Shown here: positions 7,637 to 14,285 of the stretch, piece after piece
Layout: each line of letters begins with the position of its first letter
Numbering within the stretch: position 1 is the stretch's first letter
NCBI GenBank assembly: GCA_002366885.1
Contig: DFCD01000066.1
Coordinates: 1,912 to 16,601 of the forward strand
Direction: 5' to 3'
Length of the DNA stretch: 14,690 nt
Source of the DNA: Verrucomicrobia bacterium UBA3063
GTDB taxonomy: Bacteria > Verrucomicrobiota > Verrucomicrobiia > Methylacidiphilales > Verrucolacustridaceae
The notes under the pieces: model-generated
What the model saw: the letters and a program-made list of their open reading frames with translations, nothing else
What the model was told of the DNA's origin: nothing
The model's database searches: none
Made by a program: the position numbers and the translations under genes

Positions 7637-8375
7637 AAAGTTGCCACCATTCCGAAGGATCGAGCTCCTCGGCGCGGCGGGCGAGATCAACGGGCAGGAC
7701 CCGTTTGAGCTGTTTGCGGCGCTGGGAAAAGCCCTTGCGGACAAACGCGTAAAAATTCTCCAAATCCCCGGGAAGGGAGGTCCTCCGGGTGAGGCGGAGA
7801 ACCGAAGAGTCCACCCGGGGTCTTGGGTAGAAAACCTCCGGCGGGAGGTCGCGCAGCCTTTCCATCCGGAAAACCGTTTGCAGCAGGACGGTGACCGCCC
7901 CGTACTCGCAGGTGCGCGGTTCGGCGGCGAAGCGGTCCGCCACCTCCTTTTGGAGGGTGACCACAGCGGTTTCCGGGGGTGGTTGGCGCAGGGTCAGCTG
8001 GACGAGGAGCGGGGTGGAGATCGAGTAGGGAAGATTTCCACAAAGGACGGGTCGGGGTGGTTGTCCCGGCAGGGTTTTCAGGGCATCGCCCCCGATCAAA
8101 CGGAAACGGGGCTCGTTCTTGAATTCCTCGTGCAGAAAGGAGATCAGGCCCTGATCCATCTCGAAGGCCTCCACGGAGTGGCCGGCCGTAAAAAGGGCGC
8201 GGGTCAGGGCACCCAGGCCCGGGCCGATTTCCTGGACGGGTTCCGATCCGACCGGTCCGACGGCTTCGGCGATCTTGGCAGCGAGTGTGGGTTCGGCGAG
8301 AAAGTTTTGCCCAAGCTGACGGAGGGGACGGAGCCCGCGGGCGGCCAGGATTTCCTTGATCCGGGTGGTGTTCAG
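7611..8375 (-). CDS. ksgA: 16S rRNA dimethyladenosine transferase KsgA/RsmA, apparent CTG start
   Basis: KsgA dimethylates two adjacent adenines in helix 45 of 16S rRNA using SAM, during late 30S assembly. The 254-residue product shows GQNFL (22-26), the SAM motif EIGPGLG (49-55), the acidic ribose-binding loop FEMD (71-74), and NLPY (114-117), the catalytic motif of adenine-N6 methyltransferases of this family. The first in-frame ATG/GTG/TTG is a GTG at 8174, which would delete GQNFL and the SAM motif. Upstream in frame there is a TGA about 10 codons before 8375 and no ATG, GTG or TTG in between. A CTG at 8375 gives the standard N terminus (NTTRIKEIL...) and forms a CTGA overlap with the preceding gene's stop. 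No strong Shine-Dalgarno site is visible, so coupling is likely. The 3' end overlaps the Nudix gene by 26 bases. Confidence 0.92.
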   Translation of the reverse strand: MNTTRIKEILAARGLRPLRQLGQNFLAEPTLAAKIAEAVGPVGSEPVQEIGPGLGALTRALFTAGHSVEAFEMDQGLISFLHEEFKNEPRFRLIGGDALKTLPGQPPRPVLCGNLPYSISTPLLVQLTLRQPPPETAVVTLQKEVADRFAAEPRTCEYGAVTVLLQTVFRMERLRDLPPEVFYPRPRVDSSVLRLTRRTSLPGDLENFYAFVRKGFSQRRKQLKRVLPVDLARRAEELDPSEWWQLYERHGREV

Positions 8376-9547
8376 AGCTGGCGCCGGAGGATGGCGTGGA
8401 GTTCACCCGGATTGAGGATACCGTGCACCTCCTCCGAGCCTTTGCCGTAGGCGGCGGCCCAACCGAATCCGGCGGAGGGCGCCGCTGCTCGTCCGGTGCG
8501 CAGGCCGGTGGGATCGGAGCCGGCCTTGCCGGGGCCGTTGTGCCAGGAAAGGGAGGGGAGTCGCGATTTTTTATTTTTACCCGTGGAGGGGGATTCGAGG
8601 AACTGGAAGCCGCCGACCGAGAAAGGGCAGTAGACAAGGATCAGGGCGTTTTTTCCCGCATAGCGGCGGGCGGTATCGACGGCGCGATCCAGTTCATGAA
8701 GTTGGCGCACGGCCAGTTCGGCCTGATTCTGACCGGCGGCGTTGGCGACCAGGGGATGCTCCACCACCAGAAAGTATCCCAGGAGGTTGTAGGCGAGGGT
8801 TTGGATGGCCCTTTCCACTAGATCGGACAACCGCACGGTTCCGGCGCCCGGATCTTCCGTGGCGGCGAGGGGTAGTTCTTGCGGGGCGAACAGGCCGACG
8901 ATCCGTCGGGTGTTCCATGCGGGGAAGCTTTCCAGCCCGGCGCGGTCGAAAACGATCGTGTAGTCCAGCTTCTCGGCCTCCTTGAGGAGGTCGCGCCGGC
9001 CGGCTTTTCTCTCCGTTTCGAACACTTCGAGGCCTCCGCCAAAAATCAGGTCGATGCGGGTGGAGTCGAGCATTTGGTTGGCGATGCTGGCGGATACCGA
9101 AGCGTCCGGTTGATGGGCGAAAAAAGCGGCGACTCCCGGCGAGGTGACCGGACCGGACGAGATGATTCCCACAGCGCGGCCCCGCCGTTGTGCCTGATAC
9201 AAAAGGGTGTCAGCCGGTTTGCCGTCATAGCGGAGGCTGAGGCGGTTGGCCGGGCCAATCTCCCCGGTGGCAAGGAAGGAGGCCAGAGCCGCGGTGTCGC
9301 CGGCGAGCTGGTCGGAGGCCTGGGTTTCCACGAAGGCCATCGAGTCTGCCTGGTCGAGCCCGGGAAGGTGGCGGTTGGGGTGGCGGGCCTGGGCGAGAGA
9401 AAGAAGCTCCGGGCTTGCGCCGGGCACCAGGAAGACAATGACTGCGTGGGTGCGGGCACGGACGAAATAGCGGACATAGCTGTAGGAAAAGCCGATGAAG
9501 GCCACCAAGATGGCCAGGGCGATCAGCTGGGGACGCCAACGTTTCAC
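8372..9547 (-). CDS. Membrane-anchored alkaline-phosphatase-like protein, probably catalytically dead
   Basis: This is a 391-residue protein with an N-terminal membrane anchor (about 8-24) and a probable periplasmic domain. The scaffold matches PhoA-type alkaline phosphatase: VIVFLVPGAS (36-45) sits where GDGM is expected, DTAALASFLATG (84-95) matches the nucleophile helix, AAFFAH (140-145), DLIFGGG (166-172), FLVVE (259-263) and LHELDRAV (283-290). Most catalytic residues are gone. GDGM is VPGA, THATP is TSPGV, the Asp and His after VE are A268 and G272, the ADH motif is CPF (307-309), and the C-terminal HTG motif is absent. The nucleophile Ser is T85. The intact 391-codon frame argues against recent decay, so a binding or structural role is inferred. 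The start is a GTG 41 bases after the HD gene, with no strong Shine-Dalgarno site; the stop overlaps ksgA. Confidence 0.78.
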   Translation of the reverse strand: MKRWRPQLIALAILVAFIGFSYSYVRYFVRARTHAVIVFLVPGASPELLSLAQARHPNRHLPGLDQADSMAFVETQASDQLAGDTAALASFLATGEIGPANRLSLRYDGKPADTLLYQAQRRGRAVGIISSGPVTSPGVAAFFAHQPDASVSASIANQMLDSTRIDLIFGGGLEVFETERKAGRRDLLKEAEKLDYTIVFDRAGLESFPAWNTRRIVGLFAPQELPLAATEDPGAGTVRLSDLVERAIQTLAYNLLGYFLVVEHPLVANAAGQNQAELAVRQLHELDRAVDTARRYAGKNALILVYCPFSVGGFQFLESPSTGKNKKSRLPSLSWHNGPGKAGSDPTGLRTGRAAAPSAGFGWAAAYGKGSEEVHGILNPGELHAILRRQL

Positions 9548-9588
9548 AAGGGGGTATTGAAGCAGAACCGCCCCCGCGTGCCATCCGG

Positions 9589-10185
9589 CTAGGAGGAGGT
9601 GGCTTGGAGAAATGGCTGGCGGCCGGAAACCTGCTGAAAGAGGTCGGATTTACGCTGGAGGCCGAGGTTGGCCTCTTCCGTGCCCTCGCCACGGGCATGG
9701 ATCAGACAAACACCCGGCCGGAGTTCCAAGGTTTTCAAAAACAACTTCTGGCGGTGGGAGCGGTCCATGGCATCGGCGATCCGGAGGATACCGGCCAGCC
9801 AGCGGAGCGGTTCCCTGCGGCTGGATTCCAGGTTCAGGTAGCGTTGGTGCCGGGAGGAAGGGGCGCTTTTGCGGTGGTAGCGGGCGACGAGGGCGACAAA
9901 TTCGCGCTCCTTTTGGTTCAGGTTTTGCCAGGGGTGTTCCCGGATGCGGCGGGCAGACTCCTTATGATGGGGCCGTTCCTCGGTGGCAGTCGACCAGCCG
10001 GTGTCGTGGAGCAGGGATCCCGCCACAAGGTAATCCAACTCCTTTTGGCCCAGTTTGTGCTCCGGGCGGAGCTCGTCAAAAAGGCGGACGGCCCAGTCGG
10101 TGACATGGAGGACGTGTTCCGGCTCCTTTTCCCATCCCCTCATCAGGGCAAGGGCTTCCCTGGCCACCGCGGTTTGCGGAATCAT
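9589..10185 (-). CDS. Stand-alone HD-domain protein matching the C-terminal domain of Ppx/GppA
   Basis: This is a 198-residue HD-superfamily protein. It has an early His (H24 or H27), the HD pair H60-D61 in SLLHDTGW, HHKESARRI (73-81), ARYHRKSAPSSRH (101-113) and a later Asp (D138) in LRIADAMDRSH. These are the landmarks of the C-terminal helical HD domain of long exopolyphosphatase/GppA proteins, here encoded alone. It follows the Ppx/GppA phosphatase gene with a 4-base ATGA overlap, so the two products are probably made in step and act together on polyphosphate or pppGpp (inference). Metal-dependent phosphohydrolase activity is possible because the HD residues are kept. The frame stays open upstream to 10581, but that part is a Pro/Arg-rich shadow of the Ppx gene, so the ATG at 10185 is chosen. 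Confidence 0.87.
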   Translation of the reverse strand: MIPQTAVAREALALMRGWEKEPEHVLHVTDWAVRLFDELRPEHKLGQKELDYLVAGSLLHDTGWSTATEERPHHKESARRIREHPWQNLNQKEREFVALVARYHRKSAPSSRHQRYLNLESSRREPLRWLAGILRIADAMDRSHRQKLFLKTLELRPGVCLIHARGEGTEEANLGLQRKSDLFQQVSGRQPFLQATSS

Positions 10186-11123
10186 CGGCTGATTTTCCGG
10201 ACGGGGACTGGGGCCATGTGCCCCAGCCAGACCCCGTAGCGGAGGCCGTGGGTGCTGATCCGCACGCGGGAAAGGCGGAGCCGTCCGATCACCTCGTCGA
10301 GGACCAGAAAGGCAGGCAGGGCCACGGTGACGCGGTCTGCCGGCATGCCGGGCAGCTGCGCGATCTCCCGCGCCGACAAGGGGAGCAGGCGCAGGATGAG
10401 GCGGACCAGTTCCGGCCGGCGAATGGGGAGATCTTCCAGCCGGCGTGCCTTGACATTTTTTTGGCGCAAAAGGCAGGCGTAGGCGTGGCCGGTGCCCCCG
10501 GTGAAGGTGGCCTGGGAAAGGGCGCCGGGGCGGGGGATTTTCGCGAGGGTTTGGGCAATTTTCTGGCGGGCCTTCATCCACTCGTCGGGAGAGGGGGGTT
10601 GGCGTGGAAGCAGAGTGTCGCGCACCGCCACGCAGCCGAGATCGAGGCTCCGGATTTTGGGCTTTTTTGGGAAGCGGGAGTCGATGATTTCGAGGCTACC
10701 GCCGCCGAGATCAAGGTGGTAGCGCGGTCGGGGCGGGCGGCTGAGGGCGCGGGCGGCCAGTCCGATCAACCGGCCCTCTTCCTGGCCCGAAAGCAGAAGA
10801 ACGGGCTGGCGGAGAATCTTGGCGGCGGGACGGAGAAAAGTGAGTCGGTTCCGGGCCCGGCGCAGGGTGCCGGTGCCGACCGCGGCCACTTTCTCCGCCC
10901 CAAAGGCATTGATTTTTTTCTGAAGGGAGGAGAGGACACGCAGAGCGCGGCGGACGGCGGTGGGTTGGAGTTTTCCGGTGACGGCCACGCCTTCCCCCAG
11001 CCGGACAGGGTAGGCCTTTTCATGATGAATGCGGAGGGCGCCCTGCTTTTGCTCGGCGAGGAGCAGCTTGAAAGTGTTGGAGCCGAGATCGAGCACGGCG
11101 CCGCGGATTGAGGAGGAGGGCAC
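10182..11123 (-). CDS. Ppx/GppA-family phosphatase (exopolyphosphatase/pppGpp phosphatase), short form
   Basis: This 313-residue protein of the ASKHA (actin/Hsp70-like) ATPase fold family either releases phosphate from polyphosphate ends or converts pppGpp to ppGpp. Visible motifs are DLGSNTFKL (12-20), AVGTGTLRRARN (81-92), SGQEEGRLIG (112-121) with the catalytic-type Glu, DLGGGSLEI (138-146), SLDLGCVAVRD (149-159), TGGTGHA (198-204) and HGLRYGVWL (292-300). It lacks the helical HD domain found in about 500-residue Ppx/GppA; that domain is the next gene. The start is a GTG, the only canonical start before DLGSN that leaves a normal N terminus. It is the first gene of the minus-strand operon and is divergent from serS. 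Whether it acts on polyphosphate or pppGpp cannot be told. Confidence 0.92.
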   Translation of the reverse strand: MPSSSIRGAVLDLGSNTFKLLLAEQKQGALRIHHEKAYPVRLGEGVAVTGKLQPTAVRRALRVLSSLQKKINAFGAEKVAAVGTGTLRRARNRLTFLRPAAKILRQPVLLLSGQEEGRLIGLAARALSRPPRPRYHLDLGGGSLEIIDSRFPKKPKIRSLDLGCVAVRDTLLPRQPPSPDEWMKARQKIAQTLAKIPRPGALSQATFTGGTGHAYACLLRQKNVKARRLEDLPIRRPELVRLILRLLPLSAREIAQLPGMPADRVTVALPAFLVLDEVIGRLRLSRVRISTHGLRYGVWLGHMAPVPVRKISR

Positions 11124-11130
11124 CCAGAAA

Positions 11131-11159
11131 GTTAAAGCGCCTCAAAACTTAGTCGGCAA
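11131..11159 (-). promoter_or_regulatory. Candidate promoter of the minus-strand ppx operon
   Basis: Read on the minus strand, TTGCCG (11159-11154) and TTTAAC (11136-11131) each match the sigma70 consensus at 4/6 and are separated by 17 bases. The -10 ends only seven bases before the GTG at 11123, so a transcript from here would be nearly leaderless. The match is modest and could be chance. Confidence 0.25.
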
Positions 11160-11209
11160 AACCTTTGGCAGGCCTCGACGGAAAGGGTCTGAATAGGTTG
11201 AATACACCG

Positions 11210-12481
11210 ATGCTGGATATTGCGCTGATCCGAAAGGATCCCGATGGGGTGCGGCAGAGGCTGCTCACGCGGGGTCAGGGCGCGGCGGATGGGCTGGCCA
11301 AGGTGCTGGAGGCAGACGAGGAGCGCCGCAAGCTGATTGGGGAGGTGGAGAAGCTCAAGGCGGAGCGCAACACGATCAGCAAGGAGATCGGGGTGAGGAA
11401 GGGCCAAGGCCAACCGGCGGATGAGCTGATGGCCGGGATGAAGGAGAAGTCGGACCGGATCGCGGAACTGGACCGACTGACGGCGGAGGTGGAGGCGCGG
11501 CAGGAGACTCTGCTCCTCAACATCCCGAATCTCCCTTGGGAAGATTGCCCCAAGGGGGGAGGGTCGGCGGACAACCCGGTCGTGTCGACGTGGGGGAATC
11601 CCAAGAAGTTTGATTTCAAGCCCCTCGACCACGTCACTCTGGGCGAGAAGCTGGGGATCCTGGATTTCACGTCGGCGGCCAAGGTTTCGGGCAGTGGTTT
11701 TGCGGTGTATCGCGGGGCGGGGGCGAAGCTGGAGCGGGCCCTGATCCATTGGATGTTGAATTTCCACACGGGTTCGCATGGATACACCGAGGTTTCGCCG
11801 CCTTTTCTCGTGCGCGAGGCGAGCATGGTGGGAACCGGGCAGTTGCCGAAGTTCCGCGAGGACATGTATGCGACCGAGGGTGGGGAGCTGTTCCTGGTGC
11901 CGACGGCCGAGGTGCCGGTGACCAACCTGCACCGGGAGGAGATTCTGGCGGAGGGTGATTTGCCGAAGAAGTACGCGGCCTACACGCCCTGCTTCCGGCG
12001 CGAGGCGGGTAGTGCCGGGAAGGAGACGCGGGGGCTGGCCCGGATGCACCAGTTCGACAAGGTGGAGTTGGTCTGGATCGAACATCCGGACCGGTCGATG
12101 CAGGCCCTGGAAACCCTCTGCGGGCATGCCGAGGCGGTGCTGCAGAAACTTGGCCTGCATTACCGGAAGATTGAGCTTTGCACCGGGGACATCGGTTTCG
12201 GTGCGGCGCGGTGCTATGATCTGGAGGTGTGGGCGCCGGGGATGGGGCAGTTTTTGGAAGTTTCGTCGTGCAGCAACTTCCGGGATTTTCAGGCGAGGAG
12301 AATGGGACTCCGGTTCAAGGGGGCGGATGGGAAGAACCGGGCGTGCCACACGCTGAATGGGTCGGGCACGGCGCTGGCGCGGTTGTTCATCGCCTTGGTG
12401 GAGACGTATCAGACGAAGGACGGGAAGATCGAAGTTCCCGAGGCGATCCGGCCGGTGTTTGGCTCTCCCCTTATCGGATAG
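11210..12481 (+). CDS. serS: Seryl-tRNA synthetase
   Basis: This class II aminoacyl-tRNA synthetase charges tRNA-Ser (and tRNA-Sec where present) in the cytoplasm. The 423-residue length is typical. The N-terminal part (about 1-110) is the long helical arm that binds tRNA-Ser, with heptad-like charged helices (EERRKLIGEVEKLKAERN). The catalytic core contains motif 2 (FRREAG, AGKETRGLARMHQFDKVE), CTGDIGFGAARCYDLEVW, EVSSCSNFRDFQARR, and motif 3 (LNGSGTALARLFIALVE). The ATG at 11210 gives the standard MLDIALIRKDPDGV start. An in-frame TTG at 11165 would add 15 residues the family does not have. TAGG at 11194-11197 is a weak, distant ribosome site. It leads a + strand group with mntH 41 bases downstream and is divergent from the ppx operon. 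Confidence 0.97.
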   Translation: MLDIALIRKDPDGVRQRLLTRGQGAADGLAKVLEADEERRKLIGEVEKLKAERNTISKEIGVRKGQGQPADELMAGMKEKSDRIAELDRLTAEVEARQETLLLNIPNLPWEDCPKGGGSADNPVVSTWGNPKKFDFKPLDHVTLGEKLGILDFTSAAKVSGSGFAVYRGAGAKLERALIHWMLNFHTGSHGYTEVSPPFLVREASMVGTGQLPKFREDMYATEGGELFLVPTAEVPVTNLHREEILAEGDLPKKYAAYTPCFRREAGSAGKETRGLARMHQFDKVELVWIEHPDRSMQALETLCGHAEAVLQKLGLHYRKIELCTGDIGFGAARCYDLEVWAPGMGQFLEVSSCSNFRDFQARRMGLRFKGADGKNRACHTLNGSGTALARLFIALVETYQTKDGKIEVPEAIRPVFGSPLIG

Positions 12482-12511
12482 AAGGTTTCCTTTTGGTCGG
12501 CCCAGGCTGGT

Positions 12512-12515
12512 AGGA
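12512..12515 (+). promoter_or_regulatory. Shine-Dalgarno site of the Nramp gene
   Basis: AGGA lies seven bases before the GTG at 12523, against sixteen before the nearby ATG at 12532. It therefore favours the GTG start. Confidence 0.45.
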
Positions 12516-12522
12516 TGCGGAC

Positions 12523-13842
12523 GTGTTGCAGATGAAGAAATCCCTGCCGGAAGTTCACGGCACTGTGGGGATCCCGCACGGGGCGGGCTTTTGGCGCAAA
12601 ATGCTGGCGTTCGGCGGGCCGGCCTTTTTGGTCAGCGTTGGCTACATGGATCCGGGAAATTGGGCGACCGACATCGAGGCTGGGGCCCGCTTCGGTTACA
12701 GCCTTTTGTGGGTTCTGGTTCTTTCCAACGCGATGGCCCTGCTTTTGCAAAGCCTAGCCGCCCGATTGGGAATCGCCTCGGGTCGCGATCTGGCTCAAGC
12801 GTGCCGTGAATTTTTGCCCCATCCGTGGGGAGTCCTTCTTTATGTTCCGTGCCAAATTGCCATTATCGCCTGTGATCTGGCCGAGGTGTTGGGAGGAGCC
12901 GTCGGGCTCAACCTGTTGAGCGGCTGGCCGTTGCTGACATGTGCGCTGGTGGTTTCCCTGAATGTTTTTCTGATGTTTCTTCTGCAGGCCCGCGGGATGC
13001 GGTGGCTGGAAGCCGGCATCATTTCTTTGGTGGCCACCATCGGGGGGTGTTATGTCATTGAGATCTGGATGGCGCAGCCCGACTGGGGTGGCGTCCTGCG
13101 GGGGCTGTTCACCCCCAAGCTTTCCGCCACCCCGGTGGACGGAGGTTCCAGCGCGTTGTATGTGGCGATCGGAATCATCGGAGCCACGGTCATGCCCCAT
13201 AATCTTTACCTGCACTCCGCCTTGGTCCAGACGCGGGTGGTCACCCCGACCTCGGAGGGAAGAAAAGAAGCGATCCGGTTTAACTTCATTGATTCCGCCG
13301 TGGCGCTGAACGGGGCTTTCCTCGTCAACGCCTCGATCCTGATCGTGGCGGCCTCGGTCTTTTTCCGAAACGGGATTCCGGTGGAAGAATTGCAGCAAGC
13401 CCATGCCACGCTTCGACCGCTCATGGGAGGGGCGGCCGCCTTTCTTTTCGCCCTGGCCCTGTTGGCCAGCGGGCAAAGTTCCACCCTGACGGGTACCTTG
13501 GCCGGCCAGATAGTGATGGAGGGCTTTCTGCATCTGCGCATGGCTCCCTGGATTTCGAGAAGCCTGACCCGAATCCTTGCCCTGATCCCCGCAGTCATCG
13601 TGATCTTATGGAAGGGGGATCATGGAACTTACGACCTCCTGATTCTTAGTCAGGTCATCCTGAGTCTGCAGCTTCCGTTTGCCGTCATCCCGCTTGTCTT
13701 GTTCACTTCCAATCGGGCCATTATGGGGGAGTTTGCGATTGGCACAAAGACACGCGTTTTGGCGTGGTTGGTTTCTGCGTTGTTGGTGAGCCTGAACCTC
13801 TGGCTGCTGGTGGAAACCTTTCTTGGAGCCAAAAGTGGATGA
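12523..13842 (+). CDS. mntH: Nramp-family divalent metal (Mn/Fe) transporter
   Basis: This is an inner-membrane, proton-coupled importer of Mn2+/Fe2+. The 439-residue protein has about eleven hydrophobic segments. It keeps the Nramp metal-site residues: D43 and N46 in DPGNWATD on TM1, and A221 and M224 in GATVMPHNLYLHS on TM6. The conserved GQSSTLTGTLAGQ segment (about 327-339) is also present. The methionine points to transition-metal rather than Mg2+ or Al3+ transport. The start is taken as the GTG at 12523, with AGGA seven bases upstream; the ATG at 12532 is an alternative that drops three residues. It follows serS by 41 bases. Its stop overlaps the uspA start as ATGA, linking transport to the stress protein. 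I see no Mn riboswitch or clear MntR/Fur operator upstream. Confidence 0.95.
   Translation: MLQMKKSLPEVHGTVGIPHGAGFWRKMLAFGGPAFLVSVGYMDPGNWATDIEAGARFGYSLLWVLVLSNAMALLLQSLAARLGIASGRDLAQACREFLPHPWGVLLYVPCQIAIIACDLAEVLGGAVGLNLLSGWPLLTCALVVSLNVFLMFLLQARGMRWLEAGIISLVATIGGCYVIEIWMAQPDWGGVLRGLFTPKLSATPVDGGSSALYVAIGIIGATVMPHNLYLHSALVQTRVVTPTSEGRKEAIRFNFIDSAVALNGAFLVNASILIVAASVFFRNGIPVEELQQAHATLRPLMGGAAAFLFALALLASGQSSTLTGTLAGQIVMEGFLHLRMAPWISRSLTRILALIPAVIVILWKGDHGTYDLLILSQVILSLQLPFAVIPLVLFTSNRAIMGEFAIGTKTRVLAWLVSALLVSLNLWLLVETFLGAKSG
13825..13828 (+). promoter_or_regulatory. Shine-Dalgarno site of the UspA gene inside mntH
   Basis: GGAG lies ten bases before the ATG at 13839, within the last codons of mntH. 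It supports independent but coupled initiation at the ATGA overlap. Confidence 0.45.
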
Positions 13843-14285
13843 AAGCGGAGCCCCGTCTCTACCGAAAAATTCTGGTACCGCTGGAAGGAACCAGTCATGA
13901 CTCGAGCATCCTCCATCACGTGCGGGAGTTGGCCAAGAAGCACGGGAGCGAACTGATCCTGATTCATATTGCCGACGGATGGTCCGCACGATTCTTCGGG
14001 GCGGAGAGTGATTCGAAGGAAGTGCGTGAGGACCGGGAATATTTGGAGACCTGTGCACAAAAGTTAAAGGAGGAAGGCATTACCGCCACCTGGCGCCTTG
14101 GGTATGGGCAACCCGGACCTGAATTGGTGAAAGCGGTCCGCGAGACTGGGTGTGATCTGGTGGCAATGGCCACGCATGGTCATCGGTGGGTGGAGGATGT
14201 GCTTTTTGGCAGTGCTTCGAGCGAGGTTCGGCATTCGGTGGAGATTCCTGTTTTGCTTTTGCGCACTGAGCACAAGAAGGTTTGA
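13839..14285 (+). CDS. Universal stress protein (UspA family)
   Basis: This is a 148-residue single-domain UspA protein, cytoplasmic and usually dimeric. It starts with the typical strand KILVPLEGTSHDSS (10-23), where many members bind nucleotide with an Asp; here the residue is E16. It ends with the nucleotide-loop segment THGHRWVEDVLFGSAS (112-127) and the closing strand IPVLLLR (136-142). The ATP-binding pattern G-2x-G-9x-G-S/T is only partly kept: G114 and G124-S125 are present but the second glycine is W117, so ATP binding may be weak or absent. The ATG at 13839 overlaps the mntH stop as ATGA. Nramp-UspA pairings or fusions occur in other bacteria (from memory), so this protein probably modulates or senses through the transporter; that role is inference. 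Confidence 0.9.
   Translation: MKAEPRLYRKILVPLEGTSHDSSILHHVRELAKKHGSELILIHIADGWSARFFGAESDSKEVREDREYLETCAQKLKEEGITATWRLGYGQPGPELVKAVRETGCDLVAMATHGHRWVEDVLFGSASSEVRHSVEIPVLLLRTEHKKV

Noticed and set aside
7611..8174. ksgA as a truncated 187-residue gene starting at GTG 8174
   Set aside because: The same frame continues upstream without a stop and encodes GQNFL and the SAM motif, so the truncated form would be an artefact of not allowing a CTG start.
7687..8637. Open frame of 316 codons overlapping ksgA on the same strand
   Set aside because: It is the wrong frame of ksgA and the end of the phosphatase-like gene; the ksgA frame carries all the methyltransferase motifs.
11165..11209. TTG at 11165 as the serS start
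   Set aside because: It would add 15 non-conserved residues before the normal MLDIALIRKDPDGV terminus.
11132..12349. Open frame of 405 codons on the minus strand opposite serS
   Set aside because: Shadow of serS; the composition is Leu/Arg/His/Pro-rich without motifs.
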